Of a stretch of DNA of 64,000 nt, positions 44,789 through 53,787 are shown piece after piece (within the stretch, counting starts at the first letter, position 1; each line of letters opens with the position of its first letter). The notes under the pieces are model-generated. The model had not been told where the DNA came from. It was given only the letters and a program-made list of their open reading frames with translations, and searched no databases. Where the stretch lies: positions 62,001-126,000 of the forward strand of contig JAPOWW010000004.1 of the NCBI GenBank assembly GCA_026707405.1, in the 5' to 3' direction. The DNA is from Chloroflexota bacterium (GTDB lineage Bacteria; Chloroflexota; UBA11872; VXNJ01). The position numbers were made by a program, and so were the translations under genes.

Positions 44789-45577
44789 ATGGACCCGGGA
44801 GGAGAAGGCGCCGCGAAACGAGGTTCCGGGGACATGGGGGCGAACGGACCAGGCACGCCGGATATGAGACTCCTGGAGCTGGTTGACATATCAGTCCACT
44901 ACGGCGGGGTCGTAGCTCTGGATGGGGCGTCGCTCGGAGTGGATGGAAGCGAGATCGTGGCGGTGATGGGGCCGAACGGGGCCGGCAAATCCACTGTGCT
45001 GAGAGCCATCATGGGCCTGGCGCCAGTGGTCGCCGGAGACGTCTACTGGCGGAGCAACCTGCTTCGGGCGGCCACGCACGAGATTGTGAAAGAGGGCATC
45101 GCCTTCGTACCGCAGGGCAGGCGTGTGTTCACCCACCTCACAATACAAGAGAACCTGGAGATGGGCTGCCTGTATCTCGACGATCGGGAAGAGAAAGAGC
45201 GTCGAATGGACTCGGTGTTGGAGCTCTTCCCCATCCTGCATGAGAAGCGCCGGGACTTTGCCAGTGAGATGTCGGGGGGACAGCAGCAGATGCTGGCGCT
45301 GGGGCGCGGGCTGATGGCCAATCCGGAGGTATTGCTGCTCGACGAACCGACGCTTGGTCTTGCACCCGTGGTGGTGAAGGAAGTATTCCAGAAGGTCTCG
45401 GAGATCAACGAGAGACTGAAGACGGCCATCTTCGTCGTCGAGCACAACATCAAGGCGGTTCTCGATATCGTGCACAGGGCCTACGTCCTGGACAAGGGCC
45501 GCGTGGTGCACGACGGCACTCCGCGATCAGTGCGGGAGTCCGACGTGCTGACCCAGGTCTTTCTGGGCGGAGCCTGA
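44789..45577 (+). CDS. LivF-like ABC ATPase
   Basis: The second nucleotide-binding subunit. Walker A is GPNGAGKST, the Q-loop VPQGRRVFTHLTIQENLEMG is typical of LivF, the signature is MSGGQQQMLALGRGLM and Walker B VLLLDEPTLGLAP. The first 25 residues (DPGGEGAAKRGSGDMGANG) are unlike the family, and ATG 44864 (MRLLELVDISVHYGG) is a plausible true start. This closes the five-gene importer. Confidence 0.9.
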   Translation: MDPGGEGAAKRGSGDMGANGPGTPDMRLLELVDISVHYGGVVALDGASLGVDGSEIVAVMGPNGAGKSTVLRAIMGLAPVVAGDVYWRSNLLRAATHEIVKEGIAFVPQGRRVFTHLTIQENLEMGCLYLDDREEKERRMDSVLELFPILHEKRRDFASEMSGGQQQMLALGRGLMANPEVLLLDEPTLGLAPVVVKEVFQKVSEINERLKTAIFVVEHNIKAVLDIVHRAYVLDKGRVVHDGTPRSVRESDVLTQVFLGGA

Positions 45578-45953
45578 GCGTTTTTCGCCTTCCAGGGAAG
45601 GGCGGAAGAAGGCTCGCCGGTTATGCCCCGCGTGGGGTGGTATCCAAGGGATGCGGGGGAGTGGACTGGGAGCGAGTGTGTGACTGTCACTACAGAATAT
45701 CGCGGGTCGACCGGTGATGTTGGGCGGGCGCCTAGATGGCGATAGCCGCGCCGGAACGGCCTCCGTAACAGCCGATCCATACGCGCCCGGATTTCGCAGA
45801 GGAGATTCGCGGATCGCCCCGAGGACTTTTCCGACAAGACCAGGTAGGGAACACGGCGTGACGGGGCAGCTGTCAATGATCTAATATCTCCGACCGGTCG
45901 CCGACGCTACTCGATCCTCAATGTAAGGGCGGGCTTTTCTGGAGGGCAGGCTC
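45578..45953. other. Intergenic stretch after the importer operon
   Basis: About 376 bases before the propeller-protein gene. Near 45588 CGCCTT and AAGGGCG can pair, but the T-run precedes the stem on the plus strand, so this is not a standard terminator. No tRNA or shared repeat is seen. A promoter for the next gene should be here but I cannot point to it. Confidence 0.35.
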
Positions 45954-47474
45954 ATGAACGTCGCCTATACGCACGACAGGATGTACAAGGACATCGAAAA
46001 CAGGCGGCAGCTGTTTATCGACGACGACGTGATTTGGGCGGTGCACAACATCGCGAGGCGCCAACATACGCCGAAGAAGCATCCGGCGAATCCGCTCATC
46101 GAGCGCGACAAGCCGTGGGAGGTGGTCCCCTATTTCCGCACGCCGACGTTCAACGTCATCAGGGACCCCGAGGACGGATTGTTCAAGTGCTGGTACGAGG
46201 ACTACTACGACTACTTTGGCTGGGACCATTCCAAGGAGATGCAAAGCAACCGCATCTACTACGCCCGGTCGACGGACGGGCTTAACTGGGAAAAGCCGCC
46301 GCTAGGTAAATTCACGATAGACGGCTACAACACCAATGCGGTGTTCAGCTATCCGCCGTATGAGATGGCCTCGTGCAGCTCGGTGCTGTTGGATCCCAAA
46401 GAGACAGATCCCTCGCGCCGGTTCAAGTCGGTCTACTACCATCGCGCGTGGAACGTGAACGTGCCCAAGCGGAATCCGGCGGGCCGTCACCGCGAGGGCC
46501 TGTGCATGGCCTTTTCGCCGGACGGAATCGACTGGACGCCCTGGGAAGGGAATCCGCTTTTTCCGATCTGGTTGGGCGACGTGGAAATTCTCACTTACGA
46601 CTCGATAGACGATAAATACGTTTTATACGGCCGGTATGGCGCCAGACCGGGCGGTCCCGTTATGCCGAGCAAGCCGGAGGGAGTGTGGAGCACTCGGAGA
46701 CGTATCTACCGAACGGAGACCCGCGATCTGTTCAACTGGCCGGAGCCTCAGCTCTGGTTCGATCCGGACTCCCGCGACAATCTCGACGATCATCTATACG
46801 GATTCGTGCCTTGGCGGACGGACGAGATGCACCTCGGTCTGCTGAACGTCTTTCATCTCGTGTCGAATACGCTGGACATGTACCTGCATCACAGCCGCGA
46901 CGGGCGTTCTTGGAACCGCATGTTGGAGCACCGGCCTTTCGTACCGCGTGGGGGCGACGGGAGCTACGACCAGTTCGGCGTCGAGACACCCAATCAACCG
47001 TTCGAGGTAGGAGACGAGGTCTGGTTCTATTACGGCGGCATGAGCGTCCATCACGACTGGTGGATATGGGGAGTGTCCGAGGGCATCGACGCGCCGGAGA
47101 CCAGAGACCCCACCATTGCACAAAACGGGCATCATCTGTGCCTTGCCACCCTCCGGCGGGACGGCTACGTCTCGCTGGAGGCGTCGCTTAGAGAGGGATG
47201 GATCGAGACGAAGCCGGTGTTTTCGCCGGGCGCGCATCTGCTGATAAACGGACGCTGCGATCCGGGCGGGTATATCGACGTGGAGATTATGGATGGGCAG
47301 GGCAACGTGCTGGAGGAGTATTCGCGTGAGAATGTCGAGCGCTTTACCGGCGACAGTGTCAAGCACCAGGTGCAGTGGTCGGGACGGACAACCGTCAATG
47401 AGATACCGGGCTTCGTGAAGTTGAAGTTCCATCTCCGCGAGGCCGAGCTTTATGGGTTTCAGTTTGATGGATAG
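45954..47474 (+). CDS. Glycosidase-like five-bladed beta-propeller protein
   Basis: A 506-residue protein that resembles the GH32/GH43/GH130 propeller superfamily. Repeated blade words include RIYYARSTDGLNWEKP, CMAFSPDGIDWTPWEGNPLFP, RIYRTETRDLFNWPEPQLWFDPD and LYLHHSRDGRSWNR-like MYLHHSRDGRSWNRML. A C-terminal beta-sandwich (GHHLCLATLRRDGYVSLEAS...LKFHLREAELYGFQF) is common in planctomycete- and Chloroflexota-type homologues. No signal peptide is seen, so it may act on small intracellular glycosides. GGAGG eight bases before ATG 45954 fixes the start. Exact activity unknown. Confidence 0.7.
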   Translation: MNVAYTHDRMYKDIENRRQLFIDDDVIWAVHNIARRQHTPKKHPANPLIERDKPWEVVPYFRTPTFNVIRDPEDGLFKCWYEDYYDYFGWDHSKEMQSNRIYYARSTDGLNWEKPPLGKFTIDGYNTNAVFSYPPYEMASCSSVLLDPKETDPSRRFKSVYYHRAWNVNVPKRNPAGRHREGLCMAFSPDGIDWTPWEGNPLFPIWLGDVEILTYDSIDDKYVLYGRYGARPGGPVMPSKPEGVWSTRRRIYRTETRDLFNWPEPQLWFDPDSRDNLDDHLYGFVPWRTDEMHLGLLNVFHLVSNTLDMYLHHSRDGRSWNRMLEHRPFVPRGGDGSYDQFGVETPNQPFEVGDEVWFYYGGMSVHHDWWIWGVSEGIDAPETRDPTIAQNGHHLCLATLRRDGYVSLEASLREGWIETKPVFSPGAHLLINGRCDPGGYIDVEIMDGQGNVLEEYSRENVERFTGDSVKHQVQWSGRTTVNEIPGFVKLKFHLREAELYGFQFDG

Positions 47475-47636
47475 CGGGGATTGGGCAGCCGTTCGGCGCG
47501 GCAGGCACGAGCTCGACATGTTCAGTTGTTCGACGTTCGCACCAGTCGTTTCGGCAAGCTCAATCCGAGCGGAATCGCTTGGGGCTTTCGATTTCGGCAG
47601 GCGCCGGGTGCGTAGAACAGTTAAGGGGAGAGGCAG

Positions 47637-48584
47637 ATGATAAAGGCGGCGACCATCGGAGCGGGCAGGCGTGGGGCGTCTATTCACTATCCGGCCATCA
47701 AGCGTCTTAAGGACGTGGACCTGGTGGCGGCCTGCGATCTCGACGAGGCCCTGCTTAGGGAGAAGGCGGACCGGTTCGAGATTCCACGGCGGTTCACGGA
47801 TTACAAGGAAATGCTTGAGTCCGTGGATATCGACGTCGTGTATGCCGTGACCCAGCCGATGCACGTCGCTCGGATCGCGGTGGACTGCCTCAACGCCGGA
47901 AAACACGTATTCATCGAAAAGCCGCCGGGTATGAACCTGGACGAGGCGAGGCAACTCGCGCAGACCGCCGAGGCGAACGGCAGGGTGGGCGCGGTGGCTT
48001 TCCAGCGGCGATACGGGAAGGTCATAACGGCCGCCCTGGAGCAAATCAACGCCCGTGGCGGGCTTTCGACTTTTCTGATCGAGTTTCACAAGAACTTCGT
48101 CACCAGACCCGGTCCGCTCGAAGTTCACCCGATGGTCGACGACGGCATCCACGTGTCGGACCTGCTGCTGTTTCTCGGAGGCGGCGAGGTCAAATCGGTG
48201 ACGACCTCACGGCACAACCATTTCACGGACTGGGACAGCACCTTTTCGGCGCAGGTCGAGTTCGCCAACGGGGCGTTGGGGGTTTTCTATTTCATTCGCT
48301 CGGCGGGCGCTCGATATTTGCGTTACGAGCTGCATGGGCGTGGGATCTCGGCGTACATCCGGCCACCCGAGATTGGGGAAGTGTTCAGCGATGACGAGGC
48401 GGATCCGACGATCCTCAATGCCTCCGAGATCGCGGGTAGCGAGGAGAACATCGTGATCGACGGCGTGGTCGACATGCACGAGCATTTCATCGAGTGTGTG
48501 CAGACCAGGGCCGAGCCGCGGTCGAGCCTGCGAAGCTCTGTGGCAAGCATGGAGCTGATGGAGCGAATCCTGCACGGGAACTGA
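47637..48584 (+). CDS. Gfo/Idh/MocA-family oxidoreductase
   Basis: A 315-residue NAD(P)-dependent dehydrogenase of the sugar/inositol type. The fold starts KAATIGAGRRGASIHYPAI, then VAACDLDEALLREKADRFEIPRRFTDYKEML and the intact catalytic motif FIEKPPGM. MVDDGIHVSDLLLFLGGG holds the second-domain histidine. AGGGGAG precedes ATG 47637. It follows the propeller protein by about 160 bases, so the pair may process the same sugar derivative. Confidence 0.9.
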   Translation: MIKAATIGAGRRGASIHYPAIKRLKDVDLVAACDLDEALLREKADRFEIPRRFTDYKEMLESVDIDVVYAVTQPMHVARIAVDCLNAGKHVFIEKPPGMNLDEARQLAQTAEANGRVGAVAFQRRYGKVITAALEQINARGGLSTFLIEFHKNFVTRPGPLEVHPMVDDGIHVSDLLLFLGGGEVKSVTTSRHNHFTDWDSTFSAQVEFANGALGVFYFIRSAGARYLRYELHGRGISAYIRPPEIGEVFSDDEADPTILNASEIAGSEENIVIDGVVDMHEHFIECVQTRAEPRSSLRSSVASMELMERILHGN

Positions 48585-48749
48585 GCGGCGCCGAGTTGCT
48601 CCGTCTAATGGGGGGCAAGTCCGGAGTGACTTGAGGCAGGTGGGCATTCCGAGATTGCATGAAAAGGTTATGACTGGAGAGAGGCTAGGGGCCGCACTTG
48701 GATAGTTGCAAGCGGCTGATGAAGCGCGGTACGGAGAGATTGGAGGGGT

Positions 48750-49673
48750 ATGGCTCCGGGGAGTGAGTACCTGCGTTGGGACGACCCATCGCTTACCGTG
48801 AAAAGCGACACCCGCTGGCGGGCGTGCTACCGCCGGCTGCAATCGTGGTACAGGGAGACGGTGCTCGATGTTCCGCCGGGGAAGGACAGGAGTCGTATCA
48901 CACGGGCGAACATGCTGCCGTGCGAAGCCGTGGCTAAACAACCGGGGCTGAACTTTCTGTCCGACGCGATCACGGATTACGCGCTCACGCGTGCCGGAGA
49001 GGTGAAGGCCGAGGGCGGCACACTGGAGCGCGATCGTTTGCTTCGAAACATGCTCTCCTCCATGCCGCTTTGTTTCAACCTATTCGGTGCGCTCCGCGAA
49101 TGGCCGGACGCCGCCGCGAAGGCACTCTCGAGAACGCTCGATCTGGATGTAGCAAAGGTGTTCAATATCGTCGTCGAGTGGGCTCCCGAACCGGAGCTGC
49201 ATCTGCACGACCGCACGGCGTTCGACGCCATCGTTCGGTATGTGACGAGGGACGGGCGCCCCGCTTTTCTCGGTATCGAGACCAAGTACACCGAGCCGTT
49301 CAGTCAACGGCGATACTGCTCGGATCGCTACGTGGAGTTGACCGAGGACCCCGAGGCTGGGTTCCGCAAAGACGCCTGGCGACGCTTACAGGCGCCCGCC
49401 ACCAATCAGCTCTGGCGAAACGCGCTTTTGGCCCACAGCCTCCGGCGCACCAGCGAGTATGACCGGGGGCACGTGGTAGTTATCTCCTGTAAAGGCGACA
49501 GTGCAGCTGAGAAGGCAATTGCGGGCCTGAAGGCGGATCTGTTCGAACCGGCGTCTTTGCTCAGGTCCACTACGTATGAGGCGCTGATCGACGTCCTAGT
49601 TTGTATTCCTGAATCAGCGTGTTGGGCCAAGGAATTCCGCCGCCGGTATCTGGACCTGTCGTCAGTTTCATAG
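48750..49673 (+). CDS. PD-(D/E)XK nuclease-like protein
   Basis: A 307-residue protein. The centre shows DRTAFDAIVRY and, 14 residues on, AFLGIETKYTEPFSQ. This D ... E-x-K spacing with flanking hydrophobic strands fits the PD-(D/E)XK nuclease core. The region YVELTEDPEAGFRKDAWRRL and QLWRNALLAHSL are helical and may complete the family fold. No methylase or toxin-antitoxin partner is next to it. It could be part of a restriction-type function or an unrelated nuclease; the assignment rests on the motif. Confidence 0.6.
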   Translation: MAPGSEYLRWDDPSLTVKSDTRWRACYRRLQSWYRETVLDVPPGKDRSRITRANMLPCEAVAKQPGLNFLSDAITDYALTRAGEVKAEGGTLERDRLLRNMLSSMPLCFNLFGALREWPDAAAKALSRTLDLDVAKVFNIVVEWAPEPELHLHDRTAFDAIVRYVTRDGRPAFLGIETKYTEPFSQRRYCSDRYVELTEDPEAGFRKDAWRRLQAPATNQLWRNALLAHSLRRTSEYDRGHVVVISCKGDSAAEKAIAGLKADLFEPASLLRSTTYEALIDVLVCIPESACWAKEFRRRYLDLSSVS

Positions 49674-49721
49674 CTACGAGCGATACTCGTCGGATATTCC
49701 CACACCCGATGGTGAGGCTGG

Positions 49722-50267
49722 TCAATCACCGCGCGCCAGACTCAGTCGATAGCGGACCAGGGTGACCGGGCAACCCAAATCGATTTGCTTGGTTGAGCCG
49801 TCCGTGCGCCATCCACCGGCTTCGTAGAAGCTCCTGGACCGCCTGGCCGCAGCGAGCGTCCAGAGTATCGCATCGGTGAAGTCAAGAGATCTAAGTGCGT
49901 CGATTGCGCGCGCCATCAACGACCGCCCCACGCCCTGTCTCCAATGCCCGGGTCTGACATATATAGCGCCGACCTCGCCTACGTGGTCAGGATCGAGGTC
50001 ATCGTCACGCGACGGGAAGATGGTGACGAAACCGACGATCTCGGATTCAAGCTCAGCAACAAAGATCCGCTTTCGTTCCGACGGCGGTCTGGCGATGCCG
50101 ATTCTCCATCCGGCGGCCTCCGGCGCGGGGTCGAGTGCGTCGAGAAAGCCGTCGGAAGCGATGCCGCGAAACGCGGTCTGCCATCCCGCGACCTGTATGG
50201 CCGCGATAGCTTCGGCGTCGTCAACCAGCGGCTCGCGAATGGACGGTACGCCGGGAGCCGGTTTCAT
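49722..50267 (-). CDS. GNAT-family N-acetyltransferase
   Basis: Transfers an acetyl group from acetyl-CoA to an amine. The 181-residue product has the usual fold: SIREPLVDDAEAIAAIQVAGWQTAF at the start, VGEVGAIYVRPGHWRQGVGRSLMARAI with the acetyl-CoA pyrophosphate loop (R-x-x-G-x-G), and AILWTLAAARRSRSFYEAGGWRTDG, which is the C-terminal W-x-L..N..ar.FYe..GF block. Substrate unknown. It converges on the nuclease-like gene and lies just downstream of the ankyrin cluster. Confidence 0.87.
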   Translation of the reverse strand: MKPAPGVPSIREPLVDDAEAIAAIQVAGWQTAFRGIASDGFLDALDPAPEAAGWRIGIARPPSERKRIFVAELESEIVGFVTIFPSRDDDLDPDHVGEVGAIYVRPGHWRQGVGRSLMARAIDALRSLDFTDAILWTLAAARRSRSFYEAGGWRTDGSTKQIDLGCPVTLVRYRLSLARGD

Positions 50268-50340
50268 CGGACTACGGATTCAACAGGGATGGATGAAAGT
50301 TCGGCGTCTGTGACGTTGGCGTGTGGCGGAGCGTTGCCCA

Positions 50341-51681
50341 TCATTCGGCTGCGCCGTGCTCTCGCAGCACCTTTATGGCGGCCGAGTTGCCCGATTCGAT
50401 AGCCAGATCGAGCGGCGTTTTGCCTTCGTTGGTCATTGCTTCGATGTTTGCGCCGTAGTTGAGCAGCGTCTGAATGACCGCGGGATTTTGGTTAAACAAC
50501 GCCGCGTGCAGCGGCGTTTCGCCGCCGTCGGTTCTCGCTTCGATATTGGCGCCGTGGTCGAGCAGGGTCTTGATGACACCCTGATTCGAATTGTAGGCCG
50601 CTGCGAAATGGAGAGACGTTATGCTGAAGTTAGCCTTTGCCTCGATGTCTGCGCCGTTTTCAAGCAGCGCCTGGACGACCGCTGGATTCTGGTTGAAGCC
50701 CACGGCTATGTGGAGAGGCGTAAGGCTGCGGTCGTTTCTTACCTCTACGTCCGCTCCGTAATTCAGCAGCGTTTGGACGACGGCTGGATTGTGGTTTCCG
50801 GTTGCAGCCAAATGCAGAGGTGTTGAGCCTTGATGATTGGTCTTGGCATCGACATCCGCGCCGCGATCCAGCAGCATCTCGACGATCGCGGGGTCTTCGT
50901 TGCGCTCCGCCGCGAGATGCAGAGGGGTAACGCCGTATGCGGCCTTTTTGTCTACATCGGCACCGTGGTCGAGCAGTGTGTGGATGATTTCAGGGTTGTC
51001 GTTGTGGCTGGCCGCCATATGCAAGGGCGTGTATCTCCGATTGGTCTTCGCATTGATGTCTGCGCCGTTGTCGAGGAGCGTCTGGACGACCTTCGGATTG
51101 TCGTTGTCGGTTGCGGCGGCATGAAGGGGTGTCCAGCCGCCGCCGGTCTTCGCCTCGGTGTCTGCCCCATTGCTGAGTAGCGCCTGGATCACCGCGGCGT
51201 TTTCGTTTTCACTCGCGGCCGTGTGCAGGGGCGTGAAGCCTTCGTCGGCCTTAGCCTCGATATTTGCGCCGTTGTCCAGGAGTATCTGGACGACGGCCGG
51301 ATTGTCATTGACGGCTGCCGCCCAATGCAGAGGCGTTCTGCCGTCATCGTCTCTCGCGTTGACGTCTGCGCCGTCGCCTAATCTCGCACGCACCTCCTCC
51401 AAACCCGCACAGCGCCAGAAGTTTGGACTCAGCCAGGCTGGCGATGTGGTGGTGGGACAAGGAGCGTCGGTCGGTTCCGGGGTGGGGATGGCCGTGGGCG
51501 AGGGTTTGCCTGGCGCCATAGCGAAGGTCCCGGGCTCCTGCGCGTCCGCGCATGCGGCCAGGAGGATGGGAGTGAGGGCCAGCACCGCGCACCAGATCGC
51601 CAGCGGTTGGGGGATTGCCCTTGAGGTCGAGAGTACCCTCGCGGTAAAAAATCGCCGCAAGCACGCCGTTCTAACAGTCAA
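50341..51681 (-). CDS. Secreted ankyrin-repeat lipoprotein 1
   Basis: A 446-residue protein. The leader LAIWCAVLALTPILLAAC ends in a lipobox, then a proline/threonine linker (PSPTAIPTPEPTDAP), the header SPAWLSPNFWRCAGLEEVRARL, and ten ankyrin-type repeats with TPLH.AA cores. The last, TPLDLAI, is followed by LREHGAAE and the stop. Repeats are 34 residues long instead of the classic 33. Location outside the membrane and protein binding are inferred from the lipobox and fold. TTG 51681 is the only start after an in-frame stop. First of four related genes in the cluster. Confidence 0.85.
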   Translation of the reverse strand: MTVRTACLRRFFTARVLSTSRAIPQPLAIWCAVLALTPILLAACADAQEPGTFAMAPGKPSPTAIPTPEPTDAPCPTTTSPAWLSPNFWRCAGLEEVRARLGDGADVNARDDDGRTPLHWAAAVNDNPAVVQILLDNGANIEAKADEGFTPLHTAASENENAAVIQALLSNGADTEAKTGGGWTPLHAAATDNDNPKVVQTLLDNGADINAKTNRRYTPLHMAASHNDNPEIIHTLLDHGADVDKKAAYGVTPLHLAAERNEDPAIVEMLLDRGADVDAKTNHQGSTPLHLAATGNHNPAVVQTLLNYGADVEVRNDRSLTPLHIAVGFNQNPAVVQALLENGADIEAKANFSITSLHFAAAYNSNQGVIKTLLDHGANIEARTDGGETPLHAALFNQNPAVIQTLLNYGANIEAMTNEGKTPLDLAIESGNSAAIKVLREHGAAE

Positions 51682-51850
51682 GGCTCATCACGTGTAGCCG
51701 TGAGCATATCGTGGTCAACCTCCGCCCTACGGAGTGTAACTGCTGCTCTGTCTCCTATTCATCGGCGCCGTGCTCTCGCAGCACCTTTATGGCGGCCGAG
51801 TTGTCCGATTCGATTGCGAGGTCGAGGGCGGTCTTGCCGTCGTTGGTTTT
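51630..51850. repeat. Direct repeat copy A in ankyrin cluster
   Basis: This stretch covers the start of lipoprotein 1, the 73-base gap and the end of lipoprotein 2. It is nearly identical to 53567-53787, shifted by 1937 bases; both contain GGCTCATCACGTGTAGCC and the same C-terminal cap codons. A short CTCA/TGAG hairpin lies in the gap. Confidence 0.8.
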
Positions 51851-53618
51851 CGCTTGGATGTCCGCATCGTTGTCGAGCAGCGACTGGATGATTGCCAGGT
51901 TCTCGTTATTGCGCGCGGCTAGATGAAGTGGGGTCTGGCCCGCGTTGTCTCTAGCCTCGATGTTTGCGCCGTTGTCCAGCAGCGTCAGAATGACTGCCGG
52001 GTTTTCGTTCTCGTATGCGGCCAAGTGAAGGGGGGTCCAGCCGTCTTTGTTCTCAGCGTTGACGTTGGCGCCATTGTCGAGAAGCACCTGGACCACTGGC
52101 AGATGCTGGTTCCAGCGCGCCGCTAAATGCAGTGGCGTGAAGCCATCTTTGTCCTTGGTCTCGATGTTGGCGCCGCCGTCGAGCAGGGTCTGAACGACTC
52201 TTGGATTGTCGCTGTAGCGAGCGGCCACATGCATAACTGTGCGGCCGACGTGTTCCTTCGCCTCGATGTTCGCGCCCGTAGTCGAGCAGCGTCTTGACGA
52301 CCTTCGGATTGGCGTTTAGAGCCGCTGCGTAATGCAGCGGTGTAAGGCCGTCTTCGTCCTTTGCCTTGATATCCGCGCCATTGTCGAGCAGCGTCCAGAT
52401 GATGGCTGGATTGCCGCTGAGCAATGCCGCGTAGTGCAGTGGCGTAAGACCGAGTTTGTCCCTTGCCTCGATGTCAGCGCCGTTGTCGAGGAGCGTCTGG
52501 AAGACGGCGGGATTCTGATCCCCAGATGCCGCCGCGTGCAGCGGGGTTGCGCCGTCGCCGTTTGTCGCCTCGATATCCGCGCCATGGTCGAGCAGTATTT
52601 GCACGACCTCGGGATTTGGGTTTTCGAGCGCCGCGTTGTGCAGGGCTGTATGGCCGAAAATGTCCGCCGATTCGATGTTTGCTCCACGGTCGAGCAGAAG
52701 CCGAGTGATCTCCGGATTGTTGTTGAGTCCTGATGCGTGGAAAAGAGGAGTTGTACCGTTCTCGGTCTTTGCCTCGATGTTCGCGCCGTGGTCGAGCAGC
52801 GCCTTGAGGACTTTCGGACTCTCGTCCCAGGACGCAGCGACGTGCAGGGGCGTATCGCCGATGCGGGTCTTCGCCTCGGTATTGGCTCCTCGATCCAGGA
52901 GTGCCTGGACGACCGTCGAGTCTCCTGCTCGGGTTGTCGCTATGAATGCCGCCAAATAGAGGGGGGTCCGACCGTCATCCATCGTGGCCTCTATGTCTGC
53001 GCCGGCGTCGATCAGCTCCAATGCAATCGCCGGATTGTCGTTTTTGAGTATCGCCACGTGCAGGGAAGTTTGACCGTCGGCATTCTTCGCCTCGATATCG
53101 GCTCCACCATCCAGCAGGATCTGGACGACCACGGGACTCTTGGCCAATCTTGCCGCCAAGTGCAGGGGGGAATTGCCGCCCTCGGAATCTGCGTGGATGT
53201 CCGCTCCTCGCTCCAGCAAGACATCGAGGACCGCTGGGTCCTGGCTATAGCGCACGGCGAAAAGAAGTGGCGTATCCCTGCCGCTTTCCCGCTTGTTGAC
53301 GTTTGCGCCGCAGGTCAACTCGGCGCGCACTTCCTCGACGCTTGCGACGCGCCAGAAGACCGAACTCAGCCAGCCAGCCGATTTGTCGGTAGGACACGGG
53401 GGATCGGTCGGCTGCGGTGCAGGGTTAGCCGTTGGCGCGGGCGTTTCGGCGGGTGAGGCGGTTTCGGTGGTCTCTTGCGTGTCGGCGCACGCCGCCAGCA
53501 GGATGGCAGTGAGGGCTAGCACCGCGCACCGGATCGCCAGCGGTTGGGGGAGTGCCCCAGAGGCCGAGAATGCCTTCGCGGTAAAAAATCGCCGCAGGTA
53601 GGCCGTTCTAATAGTCAA
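51755..53618 (-). pseudogene. Ankyrin lipoprotein 2, interrupted by a one-base frameshift
   Basis: Reading from 53618, the protein has a lipobox leader (ALTAILLAAC), a PTANPAPQPTDPP linker, the header GWLSSVFWRVASVEEVRAEL and ten repeats up to LLDYG. There the frame runs into non-ankyrin sequence and stops at 52053. The ankyrin pattern resumes in another frame with MHVAARYSDNPRVVQ and continues for five repeats to LREHGADE at 51755. Removing one C from the CCC at 52275-52277 restores DYGANIEAKEHVGRT and joins both halves into about 620 residues. It is either a recent mutation or an assembly error. Confidence 0.8.
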
Positions 53619-53787
53619 GGCTCATCACGTGTAGCCGTGAGCATATTGAGGTCAACCTCCGCCCTACGGAGTGTAACTGCCGCTCTGTCTCTCATTCATC
53701 GGCGCCGTGTTCTCGCAGCACCTTTATGGCGGCCGAGTTGTCCGATTCGATTGCCAGGTCGAGCGCTGTCTTGCCGTCGTTTGTCTT
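53567..53787. repeat. Direct repeat copy B in ankyrin cluster
   Basis: Counterpart of 51630-51850. It covers the start of lipoprotein 2, the 73-base gap and the end of lipoprotein 3. The gap sequence itself is conserved at nearly every base, which coding constraint cannot explain. Confidence 0.8.

Noticed and set aside
45585-45610. Terminator after the importer operon
   Set aside because: The stem is imperfect and the T-run lies before it on the coding strand, not after.
46794-48152. 452-codon minus-strand frame opposite the propeller and Gfo/Idh genes
   Set aside because: It is antisense to two well-supported proteins and is made of frame-shadow sequence typical of high-GC coding DNA.
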